Positions 52,329 to 61,387 of a stretch of DNA of 64,000 bases are shown here, piece after piece. The DNA is from a marine gamma proteobacterium HTCC2143. GTDB lineage: Bacteria; Pseudomonadota; Gammaproteobacteria; Pseudomonadales; Dasaniaceae. Position 1 is the stretch's first letter. Every line of letters begins with the position of its first letter. The position numbers and the translations under genes are program-made. Location of the stretch: contig AAVT01000001.1 in the NCBI GenBank assembly GCA_000169075.1, positions 1,005,201 to 1,069,200 on the forward strand, written 5' to 3'. The notes under the pieces are model-generated. The model was given only the letters and a program-made list of their open reading frames with translations. It did no database searches and was not told where the DNA came from.

Positions 52329-53594
52329 CTATCCAGTTTGATGAAAAACAGGCCAGTTATCGATGATCTCACCACCCTTTACAACCAGTATGTCCCCAAA
52401 CTGCAACATCACATGTTCGCTTTGGGTTGGCCGCAAGAATATATAGTCGTCAATCTGTAGGTCGACTGAGTTGGATGTAGTTATAGGGCTTTGATTAGTG
52501 CTTTGATAAATGGGATCCGCAACGCCAGCTGGCGATACAATTTTTGCTTTCCAATAGCCGCCATAAATATAGTACAAGCGTTGCATATTTGGATTCCACA
52601 ATGGCAGTAGTTTCGCAATTGCTGGATCTCCGGGAAGTTTTAGCTCGTCATAGCGTTTCAGTATGGGTGTAGCAATGAACAGCGCAGGATAGTTTCCCTT
52701 CATATAAAATGTGTCGAAATCCATCGGTTTTACAATCCCCGATCCCGCTGACAGATCATTCATGAGATTGTCGTTTTCATAGATGCCCAGAGTGTGACTG
52801 CCGGCACCATTGAGCGTCAGTTTTTCTGTATCCACACCCCGTGCTTTGGCTTGATCGATAAATGCCTGATAAATAGAGAGCACTGATTGCACCGAGGGGC
52901 TTTCCAGTTTGGCCTTGAGGCCGGTTAAGTGGGGTTCATAACCCATAAATCCGGAGAAGTTTAAGTGTTCTGGATCACCATCAATAATATTCAGTACAGC
53001 GTCGAGTGATTGCGCTGTCGACAATCCTCCGCGATGTAAGCCGACGTCCAGTTCACAGTTGATCCGCATGGTTACGCCAAGTTTATTGGCTAGCTGTTGG
53101 TATTGAATCAATCGTTCTGGGGTGTCGATAAGCCACTGGATTTGTTGACTGGCAGCGGCCGCTGAGCGAGTTAGCGTGTTGTAAAATGTTGCCACGGCGG
53201 TAATGGGCATTGGCTTTCCCATTAATATATCTGCTTCAGGAAAAGCATCAACAATTGCGTTCAGGAATGGCTGATGAAAAACCATCAGAGCGTTGGTATT
53301 TGCGCGCTTCATGATGTGTTTTAACAGGTCCATCGAAGGCAGCGACTTCACGACAATTCTGTAAGTTTTTTCAGGCCCGACGGAATTGCTTATTTGGTCG
53401 ATATTATGATTCATGCGATCAACATCAATCATCATAACGGGCCTACCTGGACCTTTTTCTTTCAGTAAATTATTCAGCGCGGAAAAATAGTTGTCATGGT
53501 TCTCGCCAAGATCTTTAGGGCGCCAAAATAGTGCGCCTAAGGCGGCGACCAGTGTTAACCCCAGTCCGCTAAAAATAACTGATCGTCGTCTCAT
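52329..53594 (-). CDS. Membrane-anchored fold-type III PLP protein (alanine racemase N-terminal / DSD1-like)
   Basis: This 421-residue protein begins with a single membrane anchor (about 5-24, RRRS before it). A TIM-barrel domain follows that resembles D-threonine aldolase and D-serine dehydratase (DSD1): PVMMIDVDRMNHNI, then a lysine at 83 in RIVVKSLPS as the candidate PLP site, and C-terminal MLQFGDILVVKGGEIIDNWPVF. The zinc-binding histidine-cysteine pattern of DSD1 is not obvious at the end. It overlaps the upstream flavoprotein gene by ATGA and is the last gene of the importer operon. Its likely periplasmic orientation is odd for a PLP enzyme. Its function is unknown. Confidence 0.78.
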   Translation of the reverse strand: MRRRSVIFSGLGLTLVAALGALFWRPKDLGENHDNYFSALNNLLKEKGPGRPVMMIDVDRMNHNIDQISNSVGPEKTYRIVVKSLPSMDLLKHIMKRANTNALMVFHQPFLNAIVDAFPEADILMGKPMPITAVATFYNTLTRSAAAASQQIQWLIDTPERLIQYQQLANKLGVTMRINCELDVGLHRGGLSTAQSLDAVLNIIDGDPEHLNFSGFMGYEPHLTGLKAKLESPSVQSVLSIYQAFIDQAKARGVDTEKLTLNGAGSHTLGIYENDNLMNDLSAGSGIVKPMDFDTFYMKGNYPALFIATPILKRYDELKLPGDPAIAKLLPLWNPNMQRLYYIYGGYWKAKIVSPAGVADPIYQSTNQSPITTSNSVDLQIDDYIFLRPTQSEHVMLQFGDILVVKGGEIIDNWPVFHQTG

Positions 53595-54982
53595 CAGGAT
53601 TCCCCAAAAAGTGTTCGCAGATGGTCGTTTAGCATTCGTCCGCGAGGATCAAGCTGTTTGCGAATGGATTTGAAATCGTTAAAGCGTGGGTATAATTTAG
53701 CGAGTTCCGGTGCACCCAGGGTGTGTATTTTACCCCAGTGCGGACGGCCCCCATATTTCCAGAAAATGGGTTCGATAAGATCAAAGTATGGACGATAGTC
53801 TTCCGACGCAACTCGGTGTACTGATATGGCTGCGTGGTCCTCATGTCCAGAACTCATGCTTAGCAAGGTGTCGTCGCGAGATACATAGCGATACTCTAAT
53901 GGGAACACAACATCTATTTTTTTGTCGCGAATTGTATTTAGAATTTCGCGCAAACAATCAGCCCCGGCTTCTAAGGGAACGGCGTATTCCATTTCGTTAA
54001 AACGGTTGTTGCGAATATTGGTTAACACCTTATAGGACTCATCAATTTTTTCACTGGGCTGTATTTGCTCAGCTAATCCATTGATTAATGGCGGTCTGTC
54101 TTCGGGAGGGATTTCCATCCAACTGCGCATGGCTGCTCCCATTGCGGCCTCTTCCTCGAGTGAAGGAGGGGGGTTGTTGATTGGCTCATCGGTTTCGTCA
54201 GTTGAAACAACAAACGAATAGTCGGAATGTGTCAGTGGTAAAATTTCGAAGTGCCGATGGCTCGCAGCATGCTGGTCAAAATTATCCAGAACATGATTTG
54301 TATTTTCAACCCAGCTTCTCTGTTTGAGTCGATAAGGTGATCGGTTCTTCAGAGTAATTTGTGTGATGACGCCCAGTGCGCCTAAGCTTACACGCGCGGC
54401 ATTAAAGAGGGCAGGGTCAGATGTTTCATCGATGTCTATTTGCTCGCCCTGTGGGCTAATAAGGCGTACATGAGTAATGTAACCTGACAAACATTGAAAG
54501 TTTATTCCGGTTCCGTGAGTCGCTGTGGCTGTTGCTCCGGCTAATGTTTGACGGTCAATATCAGGAAGGTTGAAAAATGCCTGTCCAACTTGCTGGAGAG
54601 CGGCTCCCATGTCGGAAAGCCTGGTGCCCGCACCGAATGTTGCGGTCATTTTTTCTGAGTCGTGACCTATCAACCCATTAAATTGGTCAGCAACGATAAT
54701 ATTACCGGTAGTTGGCACCAGCGGCGCAAATGAGTGCCCAGATCCTACAGGGCGAATCGACCCGCTAGTAGATTTTAGGTACTTTGCTAGTTCGTCATCA
54801 GAGTTAGGAGAAATTCTGCCTTGGGGATAGCCGACCACATTGCCAGACCAATTGCTCCAGGGAAGTGACGAGCTCGGCTCTGTCCGAGTCTTTCCATTGT
54901 TAGCGAGGGCATAGCCGCTATAGCCATACATCGCGGCGACCGCACTTGTCGCTAAAAATTGACGGCGTGACACTTTTTTCAT
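53594..54982 (-). CDS. Tat-exported FAD-linked oxidase of the alditol/aldonolactone oxidase type
   Basis: This 462-residue flavoprotein has a twin-arginine signal (S-R-R-Q-F-L at 5-10, cut near 27). The FAD_binding_4 domain carries GSGHSFAPL with H83, the residue that binds FAD covalently in alditol oxidase and L-gulonolactone oxidase. The C-terminal ALO domain shows GGRPHWGKIH and DPRGRMLNDHLRTLFG. Such enzymes oxidise polyols (xylitol, sorbitol, glycerol) or sugar lactones. Gene order places a c-type cytochrome directly upstream with an ATGA overlap, so electrons probably go to the cytochrome and not to oxygen. The polyol specificity is inferred from the importer. Confidence 0.86.
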   Translation of the reverse strand: MKKVSRRQFLATSAVAAMYGYSGYALANNGKTRTEPSSSLPWSNWSGNVVGYPQGRISPNSDDELAKYLKSTSGSIRPVGSGHSFAPLVPTTGNIIVADQFNGLIGHDSEKMTATFGAGTRLSDMGAALQQVGQAFFNLPDIDRQTLAGATATATHGTGINFQCLSGYITHVRLISPQGEQIDIDETSDPALFNAARVSLGALGVITQITLKNRSPYRLKQRSWVENTNHVLDNFDQHAASHRHFEILPLTHSDYSFVVSTDETDEPINNPPPSLEEEAAMGAAMRSWMEIPPEDRPPLINGLAEQIQPSEKIDESYKVLTNIRNNRFNEMEYAVPLEAGADCLREILNTIRDKKIDVVFPLEYRYVSRDDTLLSMSSGHEDHAAISVHRVASEDYRPYFDLIEPIFWKYGGRPHWGKIHTLGAPELAKLYPRFNDFKSIRKQLDPRGRMLNDHLRTLFGES

Positions 54983-55356
54983 GGTAGTTCTCTCGACATA
55001 AAATCAATCAGCGCTGAAAAGTCTTTGCGATCACATGACATACAATAGCCGAGTGGTGGCATATCGTTAAAGCCATTGATGACGTGATCCATGAGCACAG
55101 CCTTGCCCTTTGCAAGGCGCGGAGCCCAATCGGTGCGTACACCTATTCTCGGAGCACCGCCAACACCACTGGCGTGACATAGCGCGCAGCTTCGAGACCA
55201 TTTAGAAGAAATCTCTTCAACCGTGAGTGATGTGCTGGACGGTATGATCGTCACGGGTGAGACGTCTAAAGGGTGGTCAGCTGATTCAGCCAGTACATGG
55301 CTACAGGCCACTAGGCAAAAGCCTGACACCAAACCCCAATACTTAATGCTATTCAT
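54979..55356 (-). CDS. Periplasmic c5-type monohaem cytochrome
   Basis: This 125-residue protein has a signal peptide (about 1-24), one haem-binding CALCH at 57-61 and a methionine ligand in FNDMPPLGY (M99), followed by a C-x-x-C pair (105 and 108) typical of cytochrome c5. An AGAGGG ribosome site precedes the ATG. It overlaps the flavoprotein gene by 4 bp and lies 46 bp after the binding-protein gene. It is the likely electron acceptor for the oxidase and would pass electrons to a terminal oxidase. Confidence 0.88.
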   Translation of the reverse strand: MNSIKYWGLVSGFCLVACSHVLAESADHPLDVSPVTIIPSSTSLTVEEISSKWSRSCALCHASGVGGAPRIGVRTDWAPRLAKGKAVLMDHVINGFNDMPPLGYCMSCDRKDFSALIDFMSRELP

Positions 55357-55402
55357 TGTAACAGCCCTCTATTCTTTGACTCTGAGGTTGACTGACATAG
55401 AG

Positions 55403-57118
55403 CTACTGCCAGGACTTCAACAGTTCTTCATAACTGATGGTAACGGGTGCCGGCTTTTGATTAGTGATTTTAGCCTTAGGTGCACCGTCCTGTTTAAACC
55501 AGTATTCAGCGCCTTTTTCTTCATTTAAAAGCGGCCCATACTGACCTTGCACACCGGCACGCTGTAATCGTTTGAGAAGTTTTTCCTGAGATAGACAGAG
55601 TGCGTCCAATGATTCCTGTGCCGTTTTTTCACCGGAAGAGGCGTCGCCAATATTTTGCCACCACAGTTGTGCGAGTTTAGGGTAGTCGGGAATATTAGTT
55701 CCGGTAGGGGACCAGCGCACGCGTGCGGGAGATCGATAGAATTCGATCAAACCACCCAATTCAGCGGCACGCTCGGTAAACGATAGGTGATTAATCGAGC
55801 TATCACGGATGAATGTCAGTCCAATATGGGATTTTTTTACGTCCACTGTTTTTGATACGACAAATTGAGCATAAAGCCAAGCCGCTTTTGCGCGATCAAC
55901 GGGCGTTGACTTCATCAGTGTCCAAGAGCCAGCATCTTGATAACCAATTTTTGTCCCCTCCTGCCAATAGACGCCATGCGGTGAGGGTGCCATCCGCCAT
56001 TTTGGTGTTCCATCATCATTCATTACCGCAATACCCTCTTTGACCATGTCCGGGGTAAAGGTGGTGTACCAAAAAATTTGTTGGGCAATTTTACCTTGAG
56101 CAGGTACCGGACCAGACTCCGAAAAGTCCATGCCTGCCGCGGCGGGTGGTGCGTATTTTTTTAGCCACTCAACATATTTTTCTAGGGCGTAAACGGCGGC
56201 GGGACTATTGGTGGCGCCACCACGTGCAACACAGGATGCCGTCGGTTGTGAATTTTCATTGACTCGTATGCCCCATTCGTCAACGGGAAGTCCGTTGGGT
56301 TCGCCTTTATCTCCCATCCCCGCCATAGACATCCACGCGTCGGTGAAGCGCCATCCCAAAGATGGATCTTTTTTCCCATAGTCCATATGACCGTAGACCT
56401 TTACACCGTCAATTTCTCGGCCGGTAAAGAACTCGGCTATATCTTCGTAGGCTGACCAATTAACGGGTACGCCCAGTTCATACCCATATTTCGCTTTAAA
56501 ATCGGCCATATTGTTGCTATCAGTAAACCAGTCATGGCGAAACCAATATAAATTAGCAAACTGCTGGTCAGGCAGTTGATACAACTTATTGTCAGGTCCA
56601 GTGGTAAAAGATGTACCAATAAAATCGTCGAGATCCAAGTCCGGATTGGTGACATCTTTGCCTTCACCGGCCATCCAATCTGAAAGGTTGCGAACTTGCT
56701 GGTAACGCCAGTGGGTGCCAATGAGATCTGAATCATTGATATAAGCGTCGTAGATATTTTCACCGGATTGCATCTGAGTCTGTAGCTTTTCTATTACGTC
56801 ACCCTCGTTGATGAGGTCGTGAGTGACCTTGATACCGGTAAGTTCACTAAAGGCTTTTGCCAGTACTTTTGATTCGTATTCATGGGTGGCTATATTTTCT
56901 GAAACCACTTGGATTTCCATACCTTTAAAGGGCTGGGCTGTTCGCACAAACCAATCAATCTCTCGCTTTTGTTCATCTTTGGAGAGTGATGACGGTTGGA
57001 ATTGTTCTATCCAGGCGTCTGCGGTTGCGGTCTGGGCCAACGCTTGTGACGTTATAGCGGTAGCGAGCAAGGCAAATAATGCACAGGTAGCAAATGACAA
57101 CTTTACGAGGTACTTCAT
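55403..57118 (-). CDS. glpV: Extracellular solute-binding protein of a glycerol-type ABC importer
   Basis: This 571-residue periplasmic protein has a Sec signal (about 1-28, ending SQALA). Its large size, the early IEQFQPSSLSKDEQKREIDWF region and the W-x-x-x-A-W-L-Y-A-Q-F-V-V-S-K segment match GlpV, the glycerol-binding protein of the Rhizobium-type glpSTPQV transporter. It carries the substrate to the permeases GlpP/GlpQ. The gene follows the small membrane protein gene by 22 bp. The substrate may be glycerol or another small polyol; the downstream oxidase genes leave this open. Confidence 0.85.
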   Translation of the reverse strand: MKYLVKLSFATCALFALLATAITSQALAQTATADAWIEQFQPSSLSKDEQKREIDWFVRTAQPFKGMEIQVVSENIATHEYESKVLAKAFSELTGIKVTHDLINEGDVIEKLQTQMQSGENIYDAYINDSDLIGTHWRYQQVRNLSDWMAGEGKDVTNPDLDLDDFIGTSFTTGPDNKLYQLPDQQFANLYWFRHDWFTDSNNMADFKAKYGYELGVPVNWSAYEDIAEFFTGREIDGVKVYGHMDYGKKDPSLGWRFTDAWMSMAGMGDKGEPNGLPVDEWGIRVNENSQPTASCVARGGATNSPAAVYALEKYVEWLKKYAPPAAAGMDFSESGPVPAQGKIAQQIFWYTTFTPDMVKEGIAVMNDDGTPKWRMAPSPHGVYWQEGTKIGYQDAGSWTLMKSTPVDRAKAAWLYAQFVVSKTVDVKKSHIGLTFIRDSSINHLSFTERAAELGGLIEFYRSPARVRWSPTGTNIPDYPKLAQLWWQNIGDASSGEKTAQESLDALCLSQEKLLKRLQRAGVQGQYGPLLNEEKGAEYWFKQDGAPKAKITNQKPAPVTISYEELLKSWQ

Positions 57119-57140
57119 TGATTAATCTCCAACACTTTTT

Positions 57141-57419
57141 TTAGACCCAGCGAAACACGCAAACAGCGTACACCAGACAACATACTAATGCCCCCCAAAG
57201 CGGAGCTCCAAACAATGCCAGCCAGAATAGGCAGATAAAGGCTGACCCTAACAGGCTTATAAAAAGCCGATCGCCAGGGGTTGTTTCGATTCTCAAAAGC
57301 CCGACGCGAGGCGCTTGCGGTGCAATAATGCCCCACGCTATCATAACTAACAGTGCGGCGCCGATGAAAGCAAAAAAAAGTGCCGTCGGTGTCGTCCAGC
57401 CCATCCACGATAAATCCAT
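57141..57419 (-). CDS. Small membrane protein of the glycerol ABC transporter cluster (DUF2160-like)
   Basis: This 92-residue protein has three hydrophobic segments (about 10-32, 53-70 and 73-90). The N-terminus MDLSWMGWTTPTALFF and the central LRIETTPGDRLFISLLGSAF are the signature of the DUF2160 family, whose members sit between glpQ and glpV in glycerol transporter operons. It is probably an accessory subunit of the permease complex, but its precise role is not known. It begins 32 bp after the permease gene stop. Confidence 0.84.
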   Translation of the reverse strand: MDLSWMGWTTPTALFFAFIGAALLVMIAWGIIAPQAPRVGLLRIETTPGDRLFISLLGSAFICLFWLALFGAPLWGALVCCLVYAVCVFRWV

Positions 57420-57450
57420 AAATTGACCCTAGCTCTTCACTGTCATATGT

Positions 57451-58254
57451 CTATACACGACCTAAGGCAAAGCCTTTGGCTATATGGTTACGGACGAAAT
57501 AAATAACCAGCGCCCCCGGAATTATCGTTAACACGCCCGCTGCAGCGAGTACGCCCCAATCGACGCCTGACGCAGACACGGTGCGAGTCATTGTCGCGGC
57601 AATTGATTTTGCGTCGACGGCAGTTAACGTGCGGCTGAGTAGTAATTCAACCCAAGAAAACATAAAGCAAAAAAAGGCGGTCACACCGATACCTGAAGCG
57701 ATGAGGGGTACAAATATTTTGCCGAAGAAGCGAAAAAACCCGTAGCCATCAATATAAGCTGTCTCGTCAATTTCCTTAGGAACTCCCCGCATAAAGCCTT
57801 CCAATATCCACACGGCCAGCGGTACATTGAACAGGGTGTGCGCAAGCGCCACCGCAATGTGTGTATCAAATAGGCCGACGCTGGAGTAAAGCTGAAAAAA
57901 GGGTAGCGCGAAGACAGCTGGCGGTGCCATGCGATTGGAGAGCAGCCAAAAGAACAGGTGTTTGTCGCCCATAAAGCGATAACGGCTAAAAGCATAAGCG
58001 GCAGGCAGCGCGACGGTTAATGAAATTATTGTGTTGATAACAACATAAATAATACTGTTTACGTAGCCCATGTACCAACTTGAATCAGTAAAAATGGTCA
58101 TGTAATTGTCGAAAGTGATGGCCTGTGGCCATAGAGAAAACCCGTCCAATATTTCCTGGTTGGATTTCAGGCTCATGTTGACCAACCAGTAGATTGGTAG
58201 CATCAAAAAAAGAATATAGAGGATCATTATCCAATTAGACCGACTTATTCTCAT
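57451..58254 (-). CDS. glpQ: ABC transporter permease, glycerol type (second permease)
   Basis: This 267-residue permease has six hydrophobic helices and the EAA loop of the carbohydrate (MalG-like) family: PKEIDETAYIDGYGFFRFF then GKIFVPLI. It pairs with the permease encoded directly upstream. Its start overlaps the stop of that gene (ATGA). The C-terminal FVRNHIAKGFALGRV is typical of sugar and glycerol importers. Assignment as GlpQ rests on position and on the neighbouring glpS/glpT/glpV genes. Confidence 0.86.
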   Translation of the reverse strand: MRISRSNWIMILYILFLMLPIYWLVNMSLKSNQEILDGFSLWPQAITFDNYMTIFTDSSWYMGYVNSIIYVVINTIISLTVALPAAYAFSRYRFMGDKHLFFWLLSNRMAPPAVFALPFFQLYSSVGLFDTHIAVALAHTLFNVPLAVWILEGFMRGVPKEIDETAYIDGYGFFRFFGKIFVPLIASGIGVTAFFCFMFSWVELLLSRTLTAVDAKSIAATMTRTVSASGVDWGVLAAAGVLTIIPGALVIYFVRNHIAKGFALGRV

Positions 58255-59126
58255 GACTGGTTCTCTTCATCAGTATGAATCATTGCTGTATAAAACACCC
58301 AAGAGATGAGTAGAATCACCAAGAAATAAATCAGTGAAAATGCAGCAGCGGGTCCCAAATCAAACTGTCCAATAGCCATTTTTACCAAATCTATCGACAG
58401 GAATGTGGTGGCATTTCCGGGTCCACCCCCGGTTACCACAAATGGCTCGGTATAAATCATAAAGCTATCCATAAAACGCAGTAGGATAGCGATCAATAAA
58501 ACTCCCTTCATTTTTGGTAGTTCAATATAGCGAAAGGTATTCCAGCGACTCGCCTGGTCTATTTTAGCGGCCTGATAATAAGCATCAGGAATCGACTGCA
58601 AGCCCGCGTAACAGAGAAGAACGACTAACGATGTCCAGTGCCACACGTCCATGATGATAATAGTAATCCACGCGTCCACTGCATTCTGGGTGTAGTTGTA
58701 ATCAACACCGATGGCGTCAAGGGAATAGCCGAGTAAGCCGATATCGATACGGCTAAAAATTTGCCAGATAGTACCCACCACATTCCACGGTATCAACAAA
58801 GGCAGGGCGATTAAAACTAAACAGAGAGAGGTCCACAGACTGTTCTTCTTGGGCATATGTAAAGCGATAAAAATGCCCAGTGGAATTTCTATAATAAGGA
58901 TAATTGAACTAAACAATATTTGTCGGATCAGTGCATCGTGCATTCGTTCCGACTGAATGATCTCTTCGAACCACTCAAGGCCAACCCAGAAAAATTCGTT
59001 ATTGCCAAAGGTGTCCTGTACTGAATAATTAACAACCGTCATCAGCGGAATGACCGCCGAAAAAGCGACCAGAAGCAATACGGGTAACACCATGAACCAA
59101 GCTTTTTGATTAACCGTTTTTTTCAT
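58251..59126 (-). CDS. glpP: ABC transporter permease, glycerol type (first permease)
   Basis: This 291-residue permease of the MalF-like family has about six helices and the cytoplasmic EAA-type loop IPDAYYQAAKIDQASRWNTF. A short N-terminal hydrophobic segment (KKTVNQKAWFMVLPVLLLVAF) starts it. It forms the channel with GlpQ. Start and stop codons overlap with both neighbours by 4 bp, which should keep subunit amounts equal. Classification as GlpP is by gene order. Confidence 0.86.
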   Translation of the reverse strand: MKKTVNQKAWFMVLPVLLLVAFSAVIPLMTVVNYSVQDTFGNNEFFWVGLEWFEEIIQSERMHDALIRQILFSSIILIIEIPLGIFIALHMPKKNSLWTSLCLVLIALPLLIPWNVVGTIWQIFSRIDIGLLGYSLDAIGVDYNYTQNAVDAWITIIIMDVWHWTSLVVLLCYAGLQSIPDAYYQAAKIDQASRWNTFRYIELPKMKGVLLIAILLRFMDSFMIYTEPFVVTGGGPGNATTFLSIDLVKMAIGQFDLGPAAAFSLIYFLVILLISWVFYTAMIHTDEENQS

Positions 59127-60193
59127 GGTGTCACCAGCCAGTCATTTTCATAAATATTTATTCGTCTGCGGTCAAAAGTAACAAACTTCATGTCCTCTTG
59201 AATGTCGTGATCTTGAGCGCTGACAATATTGAGTTCATTGCCAAAGAAGTCAGTTCTTATTATCTTGTGGCGTCCTATATCTTCGATACTGAGCACTGTG
59301 ACTGGGAGGTCATCGGGGTTGTTGGTCAGGGTAATGAATTCTGGCCTGATTCCCAGCGCTAGCTCTCCGTTCAATGCTCTATACGATGCGTCCAGCGGCA
59401 CCTTCTGCCCGCAGATCATAGCTGTATTGCCAACAATGTCAGCGGGTAGAATATTCATCCCGGGTGAGCCAATGAAATAGCCAACAAAAGTGTGTGCTGG
59501 CTTCTCAAACAACTCTTGGGGTGTACCAATTTGTACAACCTCACCGTCTGACATCACTACAACCTTGTCGGCAAAAGTCAGTGCTTCAGTTTGGTCATGA
59601 GTAACGTAAATCATCGTATGCCCCAGCTGACTATGCAGTGCTTTAAGCTGAGAGCGAAGCTGCCATTTCATCTGTGGATCAATGACGGTGAGTGGCTCAT
59701 CAAAAAGAATGGCATTGACGTCTTCTCGGACCATACCGCGGCCAAGACTGATTTTTTGCTGAGTGTCGGCGGTGAGTCCTCGAGCCCTATGGTTGAGTAA
59801 GGATTCTATACCAATCATCTCAGCGATATCTCTGACCCGCTGGTTGACATAGTCAGCAGGAAGTTTGCGATTTTTAAGCGGAAAAGACAGGTTTTCCGCG
59901 ACTGTCATGGTGTCGTAGACCACAGGAAATTGAAAAACTTGAGCGATATTTCTTGTCGCGGTGTCGTAGTTGGTAACGTCCTGATCATCGAATAAGATGC
60001 GACCCTGAGACGGCGTTAACAAACCCGAAATGATATTAAGTAGCGTTGACTTCCCGCAACCCGATGGCCCCAGTAATGCATAAGCAGCCCCATCATCCCA
60101 TTCATGATTAAGTGTCTTTAAAGCAAAGTCTTGATCTGAAACCGGGTTGGTCGTGTAACTATGAGCCAGATTTGAAAGTGTAATTTTTGCCAC
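59123..60193 (-). CDS. glpT: ABC transporter ATPase, glycerol type, with degenerate signature motif
   Basis: This 356-residue ATPase starts at GTG. Walker A is GPSGCGKST, the Q-loop FQFPVVYD, Walker B AILFDEP and the H-loop YVTHDQTEA, all normal. The signature motif is altered: LTADTQQ replaces L-S-G-G-Q. The C-terminal OB-type (MalK-like) domain starts near 240. Its partner GlpS has the reverse pattern (good signature, no H-loop histidine). The two would form one canonical and one degenerate ATP site. The start is 2 bp after the GlpS stop. Confidence 0.87.
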   Translation of the reverse strand: MAKITLSNLAHSYTTNPVSDQDFALKTLNHEWDDGAAYALLGPSGCGKSTLLNIISGLLTPSQGRILFDDQDVTNYDTATRNIAQVFQFPVVYDTMTVAENLSFPLKNRKLPADYVNQRVRDIAEMIGIESLLNHRARGLTADTQQKISLGRGMVREDVNAILFDEPLTVIDPQMKWQLRSQLKALHSQLGHTMIYVTHDQTEALTFADKVVVMSDGEVVQIGTPQELFEKPAHTFVGYFIGSPGMNILPADIVGNTAMICGQKVPLDASYRALNGELALGIRPEFITLTNNPDDLPVTVLSIEDIGRHKIIRTDFFGNELNIVSAQDHDIQEDMKFVTFDRRRINIYENDWLVTP

Positions 60194-60195
60194 GG

Positions 60196-61293
60196 TTAAA
60201 CGCTCTTCAACGATTGTGTATAAGTTGCTAGTGCTGCTGTCTGACCCATGGCATCAAAAAAATACAAGTGCGCTGGATCGACAAATACATCAATCGAGAC
60301 CCCGGGGGTCAAATGGTGAATGCCATGCAGCAAACTCACCCAATGCTGTTGCTGATGTTGCAGGTGAAGGAAGGTTTCAGAGCCGGTAATTTCTGTTGAT
60401 TTAAGTATTGTACTAAAGCGCAAGGATTCAGAGTTTTTCGGCTCCAACATTAAATGATTAGGGCGAAACCCAACTCGATAGACGCCTGCGGTAAGTTTGA
60501 TATGGCCAGGATCGAGAGGGTTATAACTATTCTCACCTAAACTAATCAATAAGCCCTCCTTCTCAGCATCCAAAAAATTCATTGGAGGGGAGGAAAATAC
60601 ATTAGCGGTGACAAGATTTTTAGGGCGGTGGTAAACACGGGTGCTGGTATCAAATTGGGTGATAGCACCCTGCCAGAGGGTGACGGTGTTTCCGCCCAAT
60701 AGCAGGGCTTCTTCAGGCTCGGTTGTTGCATAGACAAAAACAGCACCGGAATCAGCAAACATTTTTGGAATCTCCGTGCGCAATTCTTCACGTAATTTGT
60801 AATCTAGATTTGCCAGTGGTTCGTCGAGTAAAACTAAGCCAGATTGTTTGACCAAGGCGCGGGCAAGGGCGCAGCGCTGCTGCTGGCCACCGGACAATTC
60901 AAGGGGTTTTTTTTGTAAAAATGCGCCGAGCTTCAGTAAGTCAGCCGTTTTTTTGACTGCAGTGATGATCTCAGACTCGGGTTTCTTTCGCAGACGCAAC
61001 GGCGACGCTATGTTTTCAAATACGGTCATCGATGGGTAGTTGATGAACTGTTGATAGACCATGGCAATATCGCGTTTTTGAACCTTTACCCCAGTAACAT
61101 CGTCACCTCGCCACAGTATTTTACCGGTCGATGGCATATCCAGTCCCGCCATCAATCGCATCAGTGATGTCTTTCCGGAGAGGGTTGGTCCCAACAATAC
61201 ATTCATCGACCCCGCGGCCAGATTTAAATGACTCGGATGAATATGTGGTTGGCCGTTGACGGTTAGTGATACGTTTTCTAGCTGTAACGACAC
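60196..61293 (-). CDS. glpS: ABC transporter ATPase, glycerol type, with altered H-loop
   Basis: This 365-residue ATPase is taken from the GTG at 61293 because GGAG lies 6 bp upstream and the resulting MSLQLENVSLTVNG start fits the family; an ATG at 61344 extends the frame. Walker A is GPTLSGKTS, the Q-loop YQQFINYP, the signature LSGGQQQR and Walker B LVLLDEP. The H-loop reads YATTEPEEA, without the histidine. A MalK-type regulatory domain occupies the C-terminal third. It is the first gene of the importer/oxidase operon. The name follows the rhizobial glpS, based on motifs and order. Confidence 0.86.
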   Translation of the reverse strand: MSLQLENVSLTVNGQPHIHPSHLNLAAGSMNVLLGPTLSGKTSLMRLMAGLDMPSTGKILWRGDDVTGVKVQKRDIAMVYQQFINYPSMTVFENIASPLRLRKKPESEIITAVKKTADLLKLGAFLQKKPLELSGGQQQRCALARALVKQSGLVLLDEPLANLDYKLREELRTEIPKMFADSGAVFVYATTEPEEALLLGGNTVTLWQGAITQFDTSTRVYHRPKNLVTANVFSSPPMNFLDAEKEGLLISLGENSYNPLDPGHIKLTAGVYRVGFRPNHLMLEPKNSESLRFSTILKSTEITGSETFLHLQHQQQHWVSLLHGIHHLTPGVSIDVFVDPAHLYFFDAMGQTAALATYTQSLKSV

Positions 61294-61387
61294 TGCATGC
61301 TCCGGCCTTTTAGTAGGCTTATAATTGGGGGCAAAAACTAACATGATGCCACTATTTTCACAATGAGATCATTGGCGGTATTGCTAT

